A stretch of 64,000 bases of DNA from assembly GCA_018894105.1 (NCBI GenBank), contig CM032126.1, positions 9,699,001-9,763,000 on the forward strand, given 5' to 3'. A program made the translations under genes and the position numbers. How positions within the stretch are numbered: position 1 is the stretch's first letter; every line of letters starts with the position of its first letter. This document shows, piece after piece, positions 47,200 through 60,499 of the stretch. The DNA comes from Jacaranda mimosifolia. Its lineage: Eukaryota > Streptophyta > Magnoliopsida > Lamiales > Bignoniaceae. Below the pieces are notes generated by a model that made no database searches, was not told where the DNA came from, and saw only the letters and a program-made list of their open reading frames with translations.

Positions 47200-50100
47200 C
47201 TGCTTTCAAGTTACAACAATTATATTCCACCTCTACCCAACCCACTCTACGTGGTTGACTCTGTCTTTCTCCTTTGTCATTTTCTTCCTTTTCTCATCAT
47301 TTTCTTCGCTGTATACAACACTATTAATATTCTCTTGTTTTGCACCAATTCATTATTTATTTTATTATTTTATTATCTTTCATTGTCTAAATTATTTATA
47401 ACGAGTCTTGATCTTAATAATTAATTTGATATATTCTTCAATAAATATTAAATAACTTTGTTTTTCCTCATTCTTTAATTTCCTATTTCTCTCTCCCTTA
47501 TTCTATTTTTTTAATTATTTTATTTTATCATAATTTTTTATTTTATTTGTAGAATTTAAATAAATATATTAAAATTAATAAAAAGTATAATATTATAGGA
47601 AAGTAATTATTTTATGCTATAATAAGCTTAGTACGCATGCATCCAAAAATCTCTATTTATTATTACTATTTTGATTTAGCCACTGAAAGAACGAATCTAC
47701 CTAATGTATTTAAAGTTTGTCCCTTGTATTTAATTTCCCTTCTCATCTTTTAACCTTTTTTTTTTTTTTTTATTGCACACACACATTAGAAGTTTGTTGA
47801 GTTTGAACTTTTAATTCCACACTTTATATGTAAAACTTATATAGATAAACCAAACGATCACTCGACATGCTTAAAATCTATCTGGACTCATTCATGCTAT
47901 TATGGATTTTGCTTGGAGCTTGGACATTAATTTTTTTAAAGAAAGAAAAATAAAGAGATAACACTAAAAATACAGAAAATTTTGTATCATTTGGGAAAAC
48001 AAGACCATTTTTCAGTATTTATTGTATTAAAATTTATGATTCAAACACACACCTGGTCAATGTTAAATAACTTTATTAATAATGTAAAACACTATATTTC
48101 TTATTTGTGCCAAGGCACGGGCTAATTTTCTTAAGCAAGTAGTATTAAGATAATAGAAAGTTCAAAAGGAATAAGTTGTTCTTTTTTAAAATTATTATTA
48201 AAAGTAGAACCTAAATTTGAGACTGCATTATTTGGAAAAATATAAAAAGCGCTTTTAAATCACAAATAACTATTTTTGTGTTAAAAATATAGGAACATAC
48301 TTATAAAGATGATAAAATGATATTGAATGTTAATATTCAACATCTAATTATATATTTTTTGTTTGTGTTAAAATATATACTTACATAATTAATTAAAAAG
48401 TTTATCATTCTATCACATGAATTCAGGAAATGAAGCTTATTAGGACACCCGAATTAATACTTTACTGTGAATTATAGATTGTAATTTTAAATTTTAAACT
48501 ATATAAAATCAAGAACTCGAAGATAAATAATATAAAATTAATAATAATATGTTCGTTGTATTTGCTGGATAATGGTGAGTCGCTACAAATTTTAAATTAC
48601 TTAATAATCGCTTTGAGCTGTACTTCTATCACTACATGAAATCCGTTAAAAGTCAAATATTTCTAGGTCACTATGAACTAAATTATTTAGTAATTAATTC
48701 TTTTGTCATTATTGTGAATTTTAAATCTATTTAATATTAAAATCATGTGGTATTTTTAATTCTAAATATAACCTCGAAAGAGATATTGCAAATCTGATGA
48801 GAGTACCATATTTGACTTGGCCCTTTGAATTAAAGATCCTTTAATTAAAATAAAATCCCGATGTAGCAAAGCTTTATTTTGTGACCATTTGGGATCAACT
48901 CATTGTTCTTTAATGTCTCTCTTTTCAAGGATAATTTTTGATTTAAAACACTTATGATAAAATAACATCAAATAAATTCGATGCCCATTTGATTTTAAGT
49001 TGTGATCTTCCTTTAAGCTAATCATTACTATTATTTCCACTTAATCATCTAAGTTTAATGCGGGCCATCAGGTTGTAATTTTTTTATCTTTAAGAATTCT
49101 GATTAGTGTAATAGAATAGAATGTAATTAATTCTTTATAAAAATGAAAGTCGTAGTTTAAATTAAAGAAAACATAAAATCCAAAAAACCTTGTCCGATTA
49201 ATGAGTATCGTTTAATTTTTAATTATTAATAGCCATGACAAACCATACATAAATTTGTCTTACCACGTATAACTTCAACTTTAATTACACTAATAAATAA
49301 TAAAAAATTCAACTTTATAAATAATATAAATGAAAATAATAATGTAATTTTAGTAATCGCAATGAATAACATACAACATTATTTTTGAATTAATATAAAT
49401 ACATGCCATGACAAATAATTCCAAACTAGTTTGACAATTAATAAAAAATAAGAATCTATTCTCAAATTAACGTCACTTCCTGTTTTCTCAGTATATACTA
49501 TAAAATTTAGTTTTACAAATAATATGAATAAAAACTAACGTAATGTTAATAATTGCACTGAATAATATACAATATTTATTTTTAGTTAACTTATACCCAT
49601 GTGATGATAAATAATTCCAATGCCAGTTTAACAATCAGAAAAAAGGAATTTATTCCCGAATTAATGTTGCTTTATGTTTTCTCGATACTACAAAATTTTA
49701 GTAACTATATAGGACCTTCTATAAATCACACCTATGACAAGAAAACCTAACTCTAATCTATATATATATATATATATATATATATCAAAACAAAAGTATC
49801 ACCTTAGGAAACATAAAACTTGGAGAAGATCAGAATATCAACATGATCCTGAATCCCTGGTAATAATTCATCATTCCAATTTATAATATTGATTTTTGTG
49901 TTGTTTTTAAAATGCTTGAGTTTTTCTTTCCCTTTTAGACAGCTAACAATTGAAAAAAGAAATTGATTGGTTGGTCTTGTGCGTCTATTTTTAAGATGAA
50001 ATACATAGTTGGTATGTATATTAATTGTGATAGGAAAAGAAAAGAAAGTGAGAGGAAAAAAGAAAAAAGAAGAAGAAATGTGAAATAATTTTTTTTTTTT

Positions 50101-50950
50101 TTTTAAGGAGTAAAATTTCTTTTGATACCTTACTATTTTTTGTACCCAACAAAATATTCAAAAAATATAATTGATATTGCGTTGTCAAAAAATTATCATC
50201 TTAAAACGAAAAAATCGTTTCTTCTTAATGGCGGTTAGATATACATTTTCTCCAATATATATCCATCCCTCCAAGGAAAACGTACAGATCCTAATATTTA
50301 TATGAAACTAACCTTAGAAAATATTAATTCTCATTGAAAAAGTTAAACTAGTTATTATTGGGGAAAAAGAGAGTCTATGTATGTTAGTGTTTAAACCCTT
50401 TTTTTTTTTTTTTTTAAACTTTTATGTTGGATTTATCGTTAACTAAAATCTGATCCAATTTTTTGGACTCTTATTACTCTTTATGTGCCATATTAAGAAC
50501 ATCAGTGATACAATTCAATTACTTGAACAACTTTTTATCAATTGGTCAAATGTTATATAGAGTTTATTTTATTTTAGGGCCGGCGAGAATTCTTTTTTAT
50601 CCCTTTCCTATCTATTTTAATAATTTTGGCCCTGCCATTTGCTAGCTGCAGGCTAGCAATTTGCAATATTAGGCTACCCACCAAAAGTTAGGATAACTTG
50701 AGAATAACTATAAAATCCAACTCTTTATTCTTATACTAACACCAGCGTCTGACATGTGATTCCGCTAAAATCCCGTCATTCAATATTGGATTGATTTTCA
50801 GGCCCACTTTAGTGTTTTAATTATAAAGAAAATTTGATTTGATTGTTGATAAGTATTTCAACTTAAATTTTCATAACTTTCATTTTATTTAAACGATATT
50901 TTAGATGAATTAATTTTTTTTTTTGAAAAAAGAAAATTATTTATACTTTT
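47200..50950. other. AT-rich intergenic sequence
   Basis: No gene is seen. It contains poly-T runs (for example 47,757-47,771 and 50,398-50,414), a degenerate tandem duplication at 49,300-49,692 and a (TA)n run at about 49,758-49,785. Confidence 0.6.
49300..49692. repeat. degenerate tandem duplication, 198-bp period
   Basis: Two adjacent copies share TTAYAAATAATATRAA, a GTAATNTTARTAATYGCA segment, TGAATAAYATACAA and AAATAATTCCAA. The second copy begins near 49,498. Divergence is clearly visible, so the event is old. Confidence 0.75.
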
Positions 50951-52087
50951 AACGGTTAATTGAATTAAAATCCCCAAATCCAACTCTCGTTTTGTATTCA
51001 GTCCCCACTTAAAATTTTTTAATCTTAACTCTCCAATTTCCTTTTTTTCATTTTGAAATCACTCTTTACTACCTATCTAATTACCATTATGACCTCTACT
51101 TGAACATAAAACTACCAAAAGAATCGGCCCATCTTTCTGTTATTGAAATGGATGAAATCGCGGGTACGCTTTTTACATATTTCCTCTCTCTCTCTTTTTT
51201 TAAACTCTGCATTGATCCCCCCCCCCCCACCCCACCTTACCTTTTTCCTCTAATTTCTTTCTTCAATTGAAGCTTCCCTTCACTGTGAACCGCCATTTAA
51301 AGCATTCTCATCTAGTGTGTGAGTTTTGAAAACTACCTTTTCGTCTTTTTCTCTTATCTCATCAGTTGTTTTTCATTTCACTCGCATCCATCAGGTTATA
51401 GACGTATTTTTCTATTCAACTACTGGATTTGTAATAATTTTTGTGAAATGTTCGTGAAATATACTTGAAATCTCTATTTATATATGCATTTAATGAATAC
51501 GTACTTGAGTTCATGTTTTTGTGCGTAAAGGTAGGATTTTGTGTACTAAAATGAATAGTATTCAGAAATCCTATTTTTTGTTGTTCAAACCTAATTTAAG
51601 GTAATTTGTACTTAAATTTTCTGTTTTAATTGTTATGAAACTTGTTTTGAGTTAAATAATACCTTAATTTTGTAATGATTGAGTTGGTTTACAATATGAT
51701 TAATATTGGGTATGTTGGCAACTCAATTTGTAGGGTTATGCTTAGAATATGAATTGTTTAAAAAAGTCTACAGCATGTTTAGTCCTTTCCTATTGTTCAT
51801 GAAGAAAAACATAGCATTAATTTATTTAGTATTATATGCATGTATATCTGGTACAAGAATACTTTATGTTAGTATTTTTGTTTACATTTTTAGTATGGAA
51901 ACCTTAAAAGATCATTTGCTTGGTGTGTTTGATTAGGTATAATACGTATGACTAGAATAAATAGTACGTTACTGTGTATCCTATCTAATATTTGTTTGCA
52001 TATTTTAAATAATTTGATATCAAACGTTAATTGTTTGCTTAGCATGATTATCCCATTTAACAAACTACAATTTATTTTTAACTTAGA

Positions 52088-55000
52088 TTGAAAAATATAC
52101 TACACCCCAAGGCTTTGATATACAAGTCAAATTTGGCCTTAAATGCATGTTTGGGCCTAACTGTATCAAAGGCTTTTAAAAATGAACTAAAAATTAGAAT
52201 TGAATTGAATTGTATATCTATCATGCAATATCAAAGCAAGCAACAAGCTTTAAATGTAAGTATATATGGAGATGTTTCTAGTGTTTATTTACATTCTTTC
52301 TATATTTGCAGTAATGAAAATAGAAATATACTCATGTTGCTCCCTTGCATACTTTTACACAACAATGAAGGAGTTAGAACCGATAATTGTGTTCAGACAT
52401 TAACAGGCCCTAAAGGAAGACCCATTCTATGTCTATTAAAATATGCTATAGTTGAATTATAGCTTCAATAGAGTTCAATCAATCATAAGGCGATTCAATG
52501 TACAAACTACTTCATTTGTCTTCAGTGAAGACATGGAAATTCCGTTTAGGGGCCAGAGTTTTCTTTAGTATTGGGATTGTCTCATGTGGGGCAACCTGTT
52601 GACATCAGTCTAAAGATGAAGTTAGATATAGTTGATGGTTTGTTTTCCAAAATTTTTTTGAATGTTAACCATATACAAATATTTAAAAGGTTACAAAAAT
52701 TTGTGTATAGACACATTGATCAAAATCTAGAAGATTTTGTTAGGTTGTATATACTTTTTATTTTTAATTGTATTCTATTTCCAATATGCAACTATTGCAC
52801 ACCTCATTTTGTCATCACTTATGTCAATGATATATCTTATATTGGGTTGTATGCATGAGGGGATGTTGCATACAACTTTATAGTTTAAGAATTGATGAAT
52901 CGTTTAGGAGGTGATACAAAGGAAGTGCAGAGGGAGAAATACTTTGATGGTTGTACTGTTGGTCTTTTGGTGAGTGTTTTTGAACTTCTAAATTATAAAA
53001 TTGTTGTCATTTGCTATAAATAACTATAAGTTTTTGCTTTATCAATGACAAGGATGGGTGGATGAGCACATTCCTTCTTTGGGGAAACTCAAATTATTGC
53101 GTGCATGCCCGCGGTTCTTTCGGTGGGCTAATTGCAAGATTCCGAAGAATGTGGCTAATGCAGAGAAAGCTTTTAAGCAAATTAAAAAGGGAAAGGAAAA
53201 AAGTTTATTGTTTTTGTTTAGAATGATTCCCTGTGACTTTGACATTTGAAAAAAATATGTAAATTCCTATTATAACAGATTGTGCATATCTATCCCTTTT
53301 CAATGAGGAAAAACTTGTCTCTTCAACACAGATAATTATTTAGATGTACATGATTACAACTTAAAGTTTGCTTTGTTATTATACTAATAATTTTGTGCTC
53401 TTTGTACGGCTTCCATCAATGTCAAGTTATGATGTTTTAAGATTTGAAGCTCAGTTAAAGCAGAAAAATGAAGAAATGAAATTGTTGAAGCATAAAATTG
53501 CAATTTTAGAGAGCTAAAGAAACGAAGCTGATGAGGAGAAGATGACTGAAGAGGAGAAAGAGAATGAAGATGAGAAGGATGAAGAAGAGGACAGTGGTGG
53601 TGATGATGATGATGATGATGATTTATGAGAAACTACATCTGGAGGTTGTTGTTGATGAGTTTGAGACTATAGGTGATGGTAATGATGGTTATAATGATCA
53701 TGATGGTGATGGTGATGGTGATGTTGATGCTGGAGGATGGAAAGTAAGGGAAGATGACATTCCACATGAAGAAAAAGAGCAAAAAGAAGTATGATCATAC
53801 ATATTCTATTGTCCAATGTGTGAGAACAACAGATGATAGGAGGAAAAGGAGAAAAAATGAAGACTTTATCACACCACCCCCCTCCACACCATCGAAGAGA
53901 ATCAAAGTTTCGCTCGTAGAGGCCTAGTAGAGGTATAAAGGCCTCAAAAAGAAAGGTTGCAGAGGTGAGCCAAGTACAGCTAAAGAGACTGATGATGCTG
54001 AAGAAGTAGCTCAAAATACTGAAAAGGAGAAAACTGATAATGCAGAAGTGAGTTTAAATATTGTGGGGTCTAATTTGTAGTACTTCATCTCTTTCTGAAA
54101 GTACCAAAATTATGAACAAAAAATACTGTAAATTAGTTTTTGAATACTGAAATTACTGAAAAAGAATAATGCCTCTTTTTTTTTAATGCAAATTATATAT
54201 ATCTTGTAGTGTGCTATTGTTGTCTACGGTCATGTTGGTGTTGAAGATTTTAGAATTCGCCTAAGTGAATTTCAATTGAGAAAATATTATAGAGGGTGCA
54301 ATGACATTCCTGACAGACAAAAAAATATTATTGATTTGTTTTAATCTCAAGCTAATTTGGAGTAATACTAATCTTCTACTTGTTTTTCTTTTATTAAAAA
54401 ATTTAAGATTCTCTTAACTGATAATCTTGACTTGTTTTGTAGTGTCATTGTTTGGGACGAACCTAAATACTTTATTAAAGGAGATGTTTTGTGTGATACG
54501 CTATTTGAAAAAGAGCTGAGAGGTGACCCATTGATTGTTATTTGCAGATACTGTGCAACAGCTCTTTCAATACATCTTCTAAACATGGAATGTGGTGTAT
54601 GTCTACCAATGTTTAGATAAATAATTTATAAAATATTCAGCACTCTACATAGTAAAATGATTATTAATACCAATACAATTGGTAGACTGCAATATTGAAC
54701 CAATTGTAAGTCTACAAAAGATGCTTGAGAAGCTCAATTTTGATGTGTTGACCACGTGCTGATTTTTTATTTTTCCAATTGTTTATAAGTTCCATTGGTT
54801 CCTCTTGGTTTTTGATGCATCCACAAAGAAGTTTACACATATGAACTCTGCATGATCCCAAATGTCAAAAGAGATAGCAAGAGTTTATGTAAGTTCGTTG
54901 TCTTTCAAAAGTATTCACGTAAACAAGTTTTTTAAAAAATAATAAATGGTGTTATAATTACACTTTGCAGGATAAGTTTATAGCAAGATATCTCATCATT

Positions 55001-55230
55001 CATTGGGGTAAAATGCTGGAAACGGTGACATCTAATATGGCTACTATCGCCAACAAGTAGGCGACGTGGATTGTGGAGTTTATTGTTGTCTTTAGGTTGA
55101 ATGTTATGCAAGGGACCAAAAAGATTTTGGGGATTATGCAAACTTATGTTCTATTGATGCATATCGAACACATATAGTTGCTATGTTTCTAAGCCATGAG
55201 TATGACTTGCTGCATTCTTATACAATATAA
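52088..55230 (+). pseudogene. plant-mobile-domain/DUF1985-like + Ulp1 (C48) cysteine protease, broken
   Basis: N-terminal part: LSHVGQPVDISLKMKL (about 52,571), then LEDFVRLYILFIFNCILFP and YVNDISYIGLYAWG (52,725-52,860), KEVQREKYFDGCTVGLLV (about 52,918-52,970) and EHIPSLGKL with RACPRFFRWANC (53,060-53,130). I recognise this order from plant transposon-borne Ulp1 proteins. The middle is a coiled coil and an acidic linker (53,417-53,790) and a basic TPPPSTPSKRIK stretch (about 53,870). C-terminal peptidase: KFHWFLLVFDASTKKF with the catalytic His codon at 54,793, and GDVDCGVYCC with the catalytic Cys codon at 55,072. C48 peptidases remove SUMO. Introns are likely, and several stops (for example TAG at 55,087) show decay. 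Confidence 0.75.
53536..53790 (+). repeat. GAT/GAG-rich low-complexity acidic linker
   Basis: Runs of GATGAT, GAAGAG and GGTGATGGT code for Asp/Glu/Gly in the linker of the Ulp1-like gene. The opposite strand gives a His-rich shadow frame. Confidence 0.8.
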
Positions 55231-55814
55231 GGGTAGCTTGCCGCATTCTGATACAATATGCAGGAGGCTTCATGCTTGTAAGGTTAAGGTCATCAAGAAC
55301 AAGAAGGGAAAAGATAGTTTAGCTACTGAGGGCAAGCGGTTATGATCACACAGCAACCGAGTTATGTGCCCAAACTAGATTCAGTACTTAAATACAAAGT
55401 TTCAATACTAGTCTCTAGTAATGTAGTATTTCTCTTTATATTCTCAGTATACTTGACCAAGTATGAAGCATTATTTGTTGGACTATTGGTATCAGTTGTA
55501 GTATGAATGAAAACAACAATGCGGTTAGATGTGAGATTTTGGATATTTATTATTTTGATGATTGTTAAAGGATATTATGGTGAATTTGGTCTTTCATTTA
55601 TATAGGCAATGTTACATGTTACATTTTACATGTATGTGTTATGTGTTGGTCCATCTGTAGTACATTTGAAGATGTATACGACATCCATATTAAGCTAAAT
55701 AGTACTTAATTCCCGAAAATGGTAGTATGTAGAATGAGAAATAAGTATAAAAGCAAGAACTAGAAGACACAAAGATGTACAAAATAATGAGAATTCAGTA
55801 CAAAAATGCAAGTT

Positions 55815-57274
55815 TTAAGTATAGAACCATTAAAAATAAGTACACAATATCTTTAAATTTAGTACAAAAATGCAATCATGAAGTACATAATTACCGAAAC
55901 TAAGTACATTCTTTTTAGATTCTAGTATCATTCCCATGTATAAGGGATTGTTTTCGATTTGGCCCAATTTACCTATTGCATGATAATAAGGCCATGAAAT
56001 AGTAGTCCCATGACTCATACAGTCATGATAGGTTCAGTGATTTTAGAGGGAGGTGTCGGAAGAATTCATTTGGCTCATGCATAAGTGATTCATACTAATA
56101 CAAATGAGAGCATAGGTGGTTGGATGTAAGTGTTTGTGTTCCCAAACATTCCAACACGTACTACCAAAACCATTTCTTCAATAAATCATGAATTTATCGC
56201 ATTAGGGTCACCCATATGTTGTTCCACGCATCGTAATGAGGTCAAAATCGACCTTTAAAAAATCAAATATAGAACCTTTGAAGGTAAGTACACAGTATCA
56301 TCAAATTCAGTACAAAATACAGCCACGAAGTACATAAATGCCTAAATTATGTACTTTTTTTTTAGATTTTTGGTATTATTATCAACGCATAAGGGATCGT
56401 TTTCCATTCAATTTAATCTATCCATTGCATTATCATAAGACCATGAAGTATTAGTCTTAGGACTCATATAGTCATGATAGATTCAGTAGTTTTGGAAGGG
56501 ACATAGGAAAGATTTATTTGGCTCACGCATCAATGGTTTATACTAGTATGAATGAGGGCACAAGTGGTTGATGTGGGTATTTGTGTTCCCAAACATTCCA
56601 ACACATACTACTAAGACCATTTCTTCAATAAATCGTGAACTTATCGTATTACGGTCACCCATGTGTTGTTCCACACATCGTAAGGAGGATTAAATTGACC
56701 TTTAGAAAAACAAGTACAAAATCCCTAAAAGTAAGTACCCAACATCATCAACTTCAGTACATAAACACAGTCATGATGTATATAAATGCCGCAATTGGGC
56801 ACTTTTTTTTTTTGAATTTTCAGTATCATTCCCAGCGCATAAGAAATCATTTTCCATTCGATCTAATCTGATCATTGCATGATCATAAGACCATGAAGTA
56901 TTAGTCCCATGATTTATATAATTATGATAAGTTCAGTGGTTTTGGAGAGAGGTGTTGGAAGGACTCATTTGGCTCGCATGCTAGTGGTTTATACTATTAC
57001 GAAAGAGAACGCAAATGGTTGGATGTGGGTGTTTGTGTTCCCAAATATTCCAACACATATTATCACAACCATTTCTTCCACGTGTCGAATTGAGGTTAAA
57101 ATCAGCCTCTGGAAAAGCAAGTACAAAACCCCTCAATATAAGTACAAAACCAATGCAATTTCAGTACATAGTCTCAATTTTGAAGTACATAAATACGTAA
57201 ATGGGGTACATTTTTTGGGATATTTAATATCATTTTAACATAAAATGATATTTTATTTGTATTTAAGATATCCG
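55815..57274. repeat. 450-bp tandem array rich in AGTAC motifs
   Basis: Units start at 56,023, 56,472 and 56,922 (periods 449 and 450), with a partial unit before them from about 55,815. Each unit contains TCATGATAGRTTCAGT, GTGTTCCCAAACATTCCAAC, ACCATTTCTTCAATAAATC, GTTGTTCCACRCATCG, and then a cluster such as AAGTACACA, TTCAGTACAAA, GAAGTACATAAAT and TACTTTTTTTT. The last unit merges into shorter units downstream. Confidence 0.9.
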
Positions 57275-57905
57275 AGAAATTTGATATATTACACTAGATG
57301 CAATACCAAACATTTCAACACATACTATCACTTATGGGTTGTTATACACAACGAATTGAAGTTAAACTCCAACTTTGGAAAAGCAAATACAAAACCCCTC
57401 ATTATAAGTACATAACCAGTGCAATTTCAGTATATAAATATTATTTTGAAGCGCATAAATACCAAAATTGGGTACTTTTTTTGGGATATCTAGTATCATT
57501 GTTAACAGAAAATGGTATTTTTATCTGCATTTAAGGCATTCGAGAAATTTGATATAATATTTAAAAATCTTGATATATTATATTAGATGCAATACCAAAT
57601 ATTCAACATGTAGTATCACTTACGAGTTGTTCCACGTATCGAATTAAAGTTAAACTTAGTCTTCGGAAAAGTAAGTAAAAAACCCTCATTGTAAGTATAA
57701 AACCACTGCGATTTCAATACATAAACGTAGTTCTGAAGTAATAAATACCTAAACATGGTACTTTTTTCGGGATATCAAGTATCATTGTTAACAGAAAATA
57801 GTATTTTTATTTGTATTTAAAGTATCCGAGAAATTTGATATAATATTTAAATATCTTGATATATTATACTAGACGCAATACCAATATTCCAACAAAAAGT
57901 CAATA
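57274..57905. repeat. shorter tandem units (268-286 bp) of the same family
   Basis: GAGAAATTTGATAT recurs at 57,274, 57,542 and 57,828. The units share GTTGTT-CAC-CGAATT, AAGTA-clusters and TTTTTTNGGGATATCNAGTATCATT with the 450-bp units, but lack the CTCATTTGGCTC half. They appear to be deletion variants. A stray copy lies at 18,796-18,985. Confidence 0.88.
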
Positions 57906-58164
57906 ATCTTACTACATAAGAGTCCAAATAGTCTAAATCTAACATGCCCTTCAAAAAGCAAAAATTAGCAGTTGTTATTGGTTTATGAGCACCATGCAAT
58001 CATTCTTTCAATGATTGTATCCCCTCTATATAACCTCTTATTGTGGATTAATAATAAATAAAAAAAGATATTAGCTATACAGTAATGACAAGAATGTATA
58101 ACAAGTATACATATACAACATAAGGGAAAGCAAATATGTCAGAGAGGTCAAGCTAATCTAGCTA

Positions 58165-60110
58165 ATCATAGCTTCTTTGCATGTACGTCCGTTATGCCCA
58201 ATTCTGCCACACCGTCCACACCTAATTGCCCGAATATCAATTTGAGATGGGAGTCTCTATGTCCGTCTATGACCTGGCTGAGGTCTCACACCAGATGAAT
58301 AAACGGTTAGTTCTTTCTCTGCTTGGAATGTGTTCAAGTCAAAAGTAGGTATAAGGTTAAATACAAGTTTGTAGACTTGTGGATACATTTGAACTCGGTA
58401 GTATTAGTCAATAAAGTCATACACTGACAGTGACTTAAAACTTAATACAAGCACAAGCATGCTTGCAAGGGATTCTATCAACTTGCCATGCCTAACATGA
58501 ACAACTCCAACTATGCAAATCCACAATATAGGATTTGTTACTATCATTGGCCTCAAAGTTCCAAACCACTAAATTTCTCCACTTTTAGTATATGAGAAGT
58601 CATATAATTTACTGCTAGCTTCTTCTCCTGCTTCGGGCATAATGCTCCAATGAGTTTATTAGATTCTTCTCGTCTATCATGCATCATAACCATGATTTGT
58701 TTGCGTATATTATTGACCATAGCTGCAACAAGTATAAAATCATGCCAGTTTAACCCAATTATACAACATTCTGCCTAATTGTTGTTTATTACTCCCCATC
58801 TATCAACAGCAAATAAAGAATTTACCTAACATTAGGGCTCTGACTACATGATGAAGTCTCTAGCAAGAGGTATGGACTCCACTATGCTATTTATATACCA
58901 AGTATATTCTTGCCTTGTTTAAGCATATGCAGCTTTCATGAAAACGTATGCCTAATATTTCTTATTGTGGAGGGAGTACTTTCTCATTACCTGAAATTGA
59001 AATTATGTGATCATTTAGATTTCTTAAACTATTACTTGAACACTAATTTAGATCATAACATAGTTTTCAATAAAATACAAAAAGATCTTACTTGTTTCTT
59101 GAAGTTGTCCATCAAGTGTCTCAAACAGTATGCATGATGACTACAAGGAAATACTATGGGGATGGCTTTAAGGAGACCAGTATGTTGGTTAGAGAAAAAA
59201 GTGAACATTCTTAACCCTATGCTATGGTGAGAATCTAAAATGTTCCTAAACTTCAAGCAAAACAACTCTCAATTAGTATCATTTTTAGCATCAACAACTG
59301 CATATGCTAATATAAATAGATCATCATTAGGATCCTTGATGTGAGCATTAAGTAAGCATCATTTATACTTCTTCTTAATGTGAGTGTCATCCAAGAAAAT
59401 CAGCAGTTTGCATCCACTGAAATGGCCGACCAGACAAGCTGTGAAACAGATAAATAATCGCTGAAATTTTAGGGTCACTATGTCAACCTCATAATCTGCA
59501 ATACTTCCTAAATTTGTTTCCTTTATAGCCCTACAATACCACCTCAATTTATCAAAGGATCCCTTATCCACCCCATGAATATCATGCATAGCTATTTCCT
59601 TACCCAACCATGCTCTATAGTATGAAATTTCTATGCCAAATTCTCTATGAATGTCTTTCATCAAGTTGATAGGTCGATAACTGCGCTCTTCTCTCAATTT
59701 TTCTTTCACTACATTAGCAAGCCAAGCATAATTAGCTCTAAGATGTCCCCTCGTCCGAAGACTACTCTCATTACATATATGTTCCAAGTTGCATTTTCAA
59801 ATACCAAAGAGTTTGTCAGTTTCATGCCTTAAGGCATATATTCTCCATTTGCAATTATTATCACTACAAATTGCTATAATCTTTTTGGAATCATTTTTCT
59901 TATATATGAAGGACGTTCTAGTAGTAACAACATAGTTTTTAAGTTTAATGCTAAACTCTTTAGCATCATCTTATAACGTTTGCCACTCTCCATAGATGCA
60001 ATGACTCCAAACATCAATTGAATTCCTTTGTAATGCTAAATAATATTGTGACTTACTTATGGAGGAAATGTACTTCTCTATTTCAGTCTTAAATAGTTGT
60101 TCATGGCAAA
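58165..60110 (-). pseudogene. MudrA-type MULE transposase, decayed
   Basis: Minus-strand order: the MuDR N-domain (about 59,985-59,780: FSIKLKNYVVTTRTSF, NNCKWRIYALRHETDKLFGI, then a stop and KCNLEHIC). Next is a linker and core at 59,787-59,359 (SYRPINLMKDIHREFGIEIS, YYRAWLGKEIAMHDIHG), with the catalytic block LIFLDDTHIKKKYK, then a TGA where tryptophan or similar is expected. It continues DPNDDLFILAYAVVDAKND. The second-aspartate region reads FFSNQHTGL, with N for the usual D, then the C-x2-H motif [11 protein letters not shown] (about 59,100). The C-part at about 58,760-58,600 has VNNIRKQIMVMMHDRREESN. The tail keeps a CCHC zinc knuckle CGRCGRIGHNGRTC near 58,195. The family binds element ends and cuts them. 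Several stops and the lost D make it inactive. Confidence 0.85.
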
Positions 60111-60168
60111 GAAATAACACTGTCAAATACATAATAATTATCAATAAAGTGCTGCAAGATCAACGTAT

Positions 60169-60480
60169 AAGTACTCAACTATGCAATTTCAGTATTCAAC
60201 AACAAGATAACTAGGTGCTTAAGTAAATAGTATTAGTATTTAACATAGAAAAACTAAGTACTGAAATAAACAATTTGAGTACTTAACGTAGAGGAGATAA
60301 GTACTGAACTAACCGAATCTAGTATTTAACGTAGAAAAAACAAAGCAGTGAACAAAAAAAACAAATGCAATATTTGACATAGAAGAGCTAAGTATTGAAA
60401 TGAACAAATTTAGTATTTAACATAGAAGGTCTAAGTACTAAAACACACATATACAGTATTCAATGTAGAAGAGCATTCGC
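60169..60480. repeat. minisatellite with AGTACTGAA / AGTATTTAA core
   Basis: About six units of 43-50 bp start with AAGTACTGAA-like text, continue with AATTTAGTATTTAACATAGAA and close with a short purine block (GAGCT, GGTCT, GAGAT). Units near 60,250, 60,299, 60,391 and 60,434 are clearest. The array lies beyond the 5' end of the transposase gene. Confidence 0.85.
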
Positions 60481-60499
60481 TTCTTACTACTGTATTTAT

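Noticed and set aside
49758..49785. (TA)n run as a regulatory site
   Set aside because: A simple microsatellite. Similar runs at 662, 30,189 and 34,278 show that it is common in this DNA.
53667..54014. minus-strand frame ending in a His run
   Set aside because: It is the complement of the GAT/GGT-rich acidic linker of the Ulp1-like gene.
57015..57238. plus-strand frames in the 450-bp repeats as a small gene
   Set aside because: Related repeat units do not keep the frame open, so chance is the better explanation.
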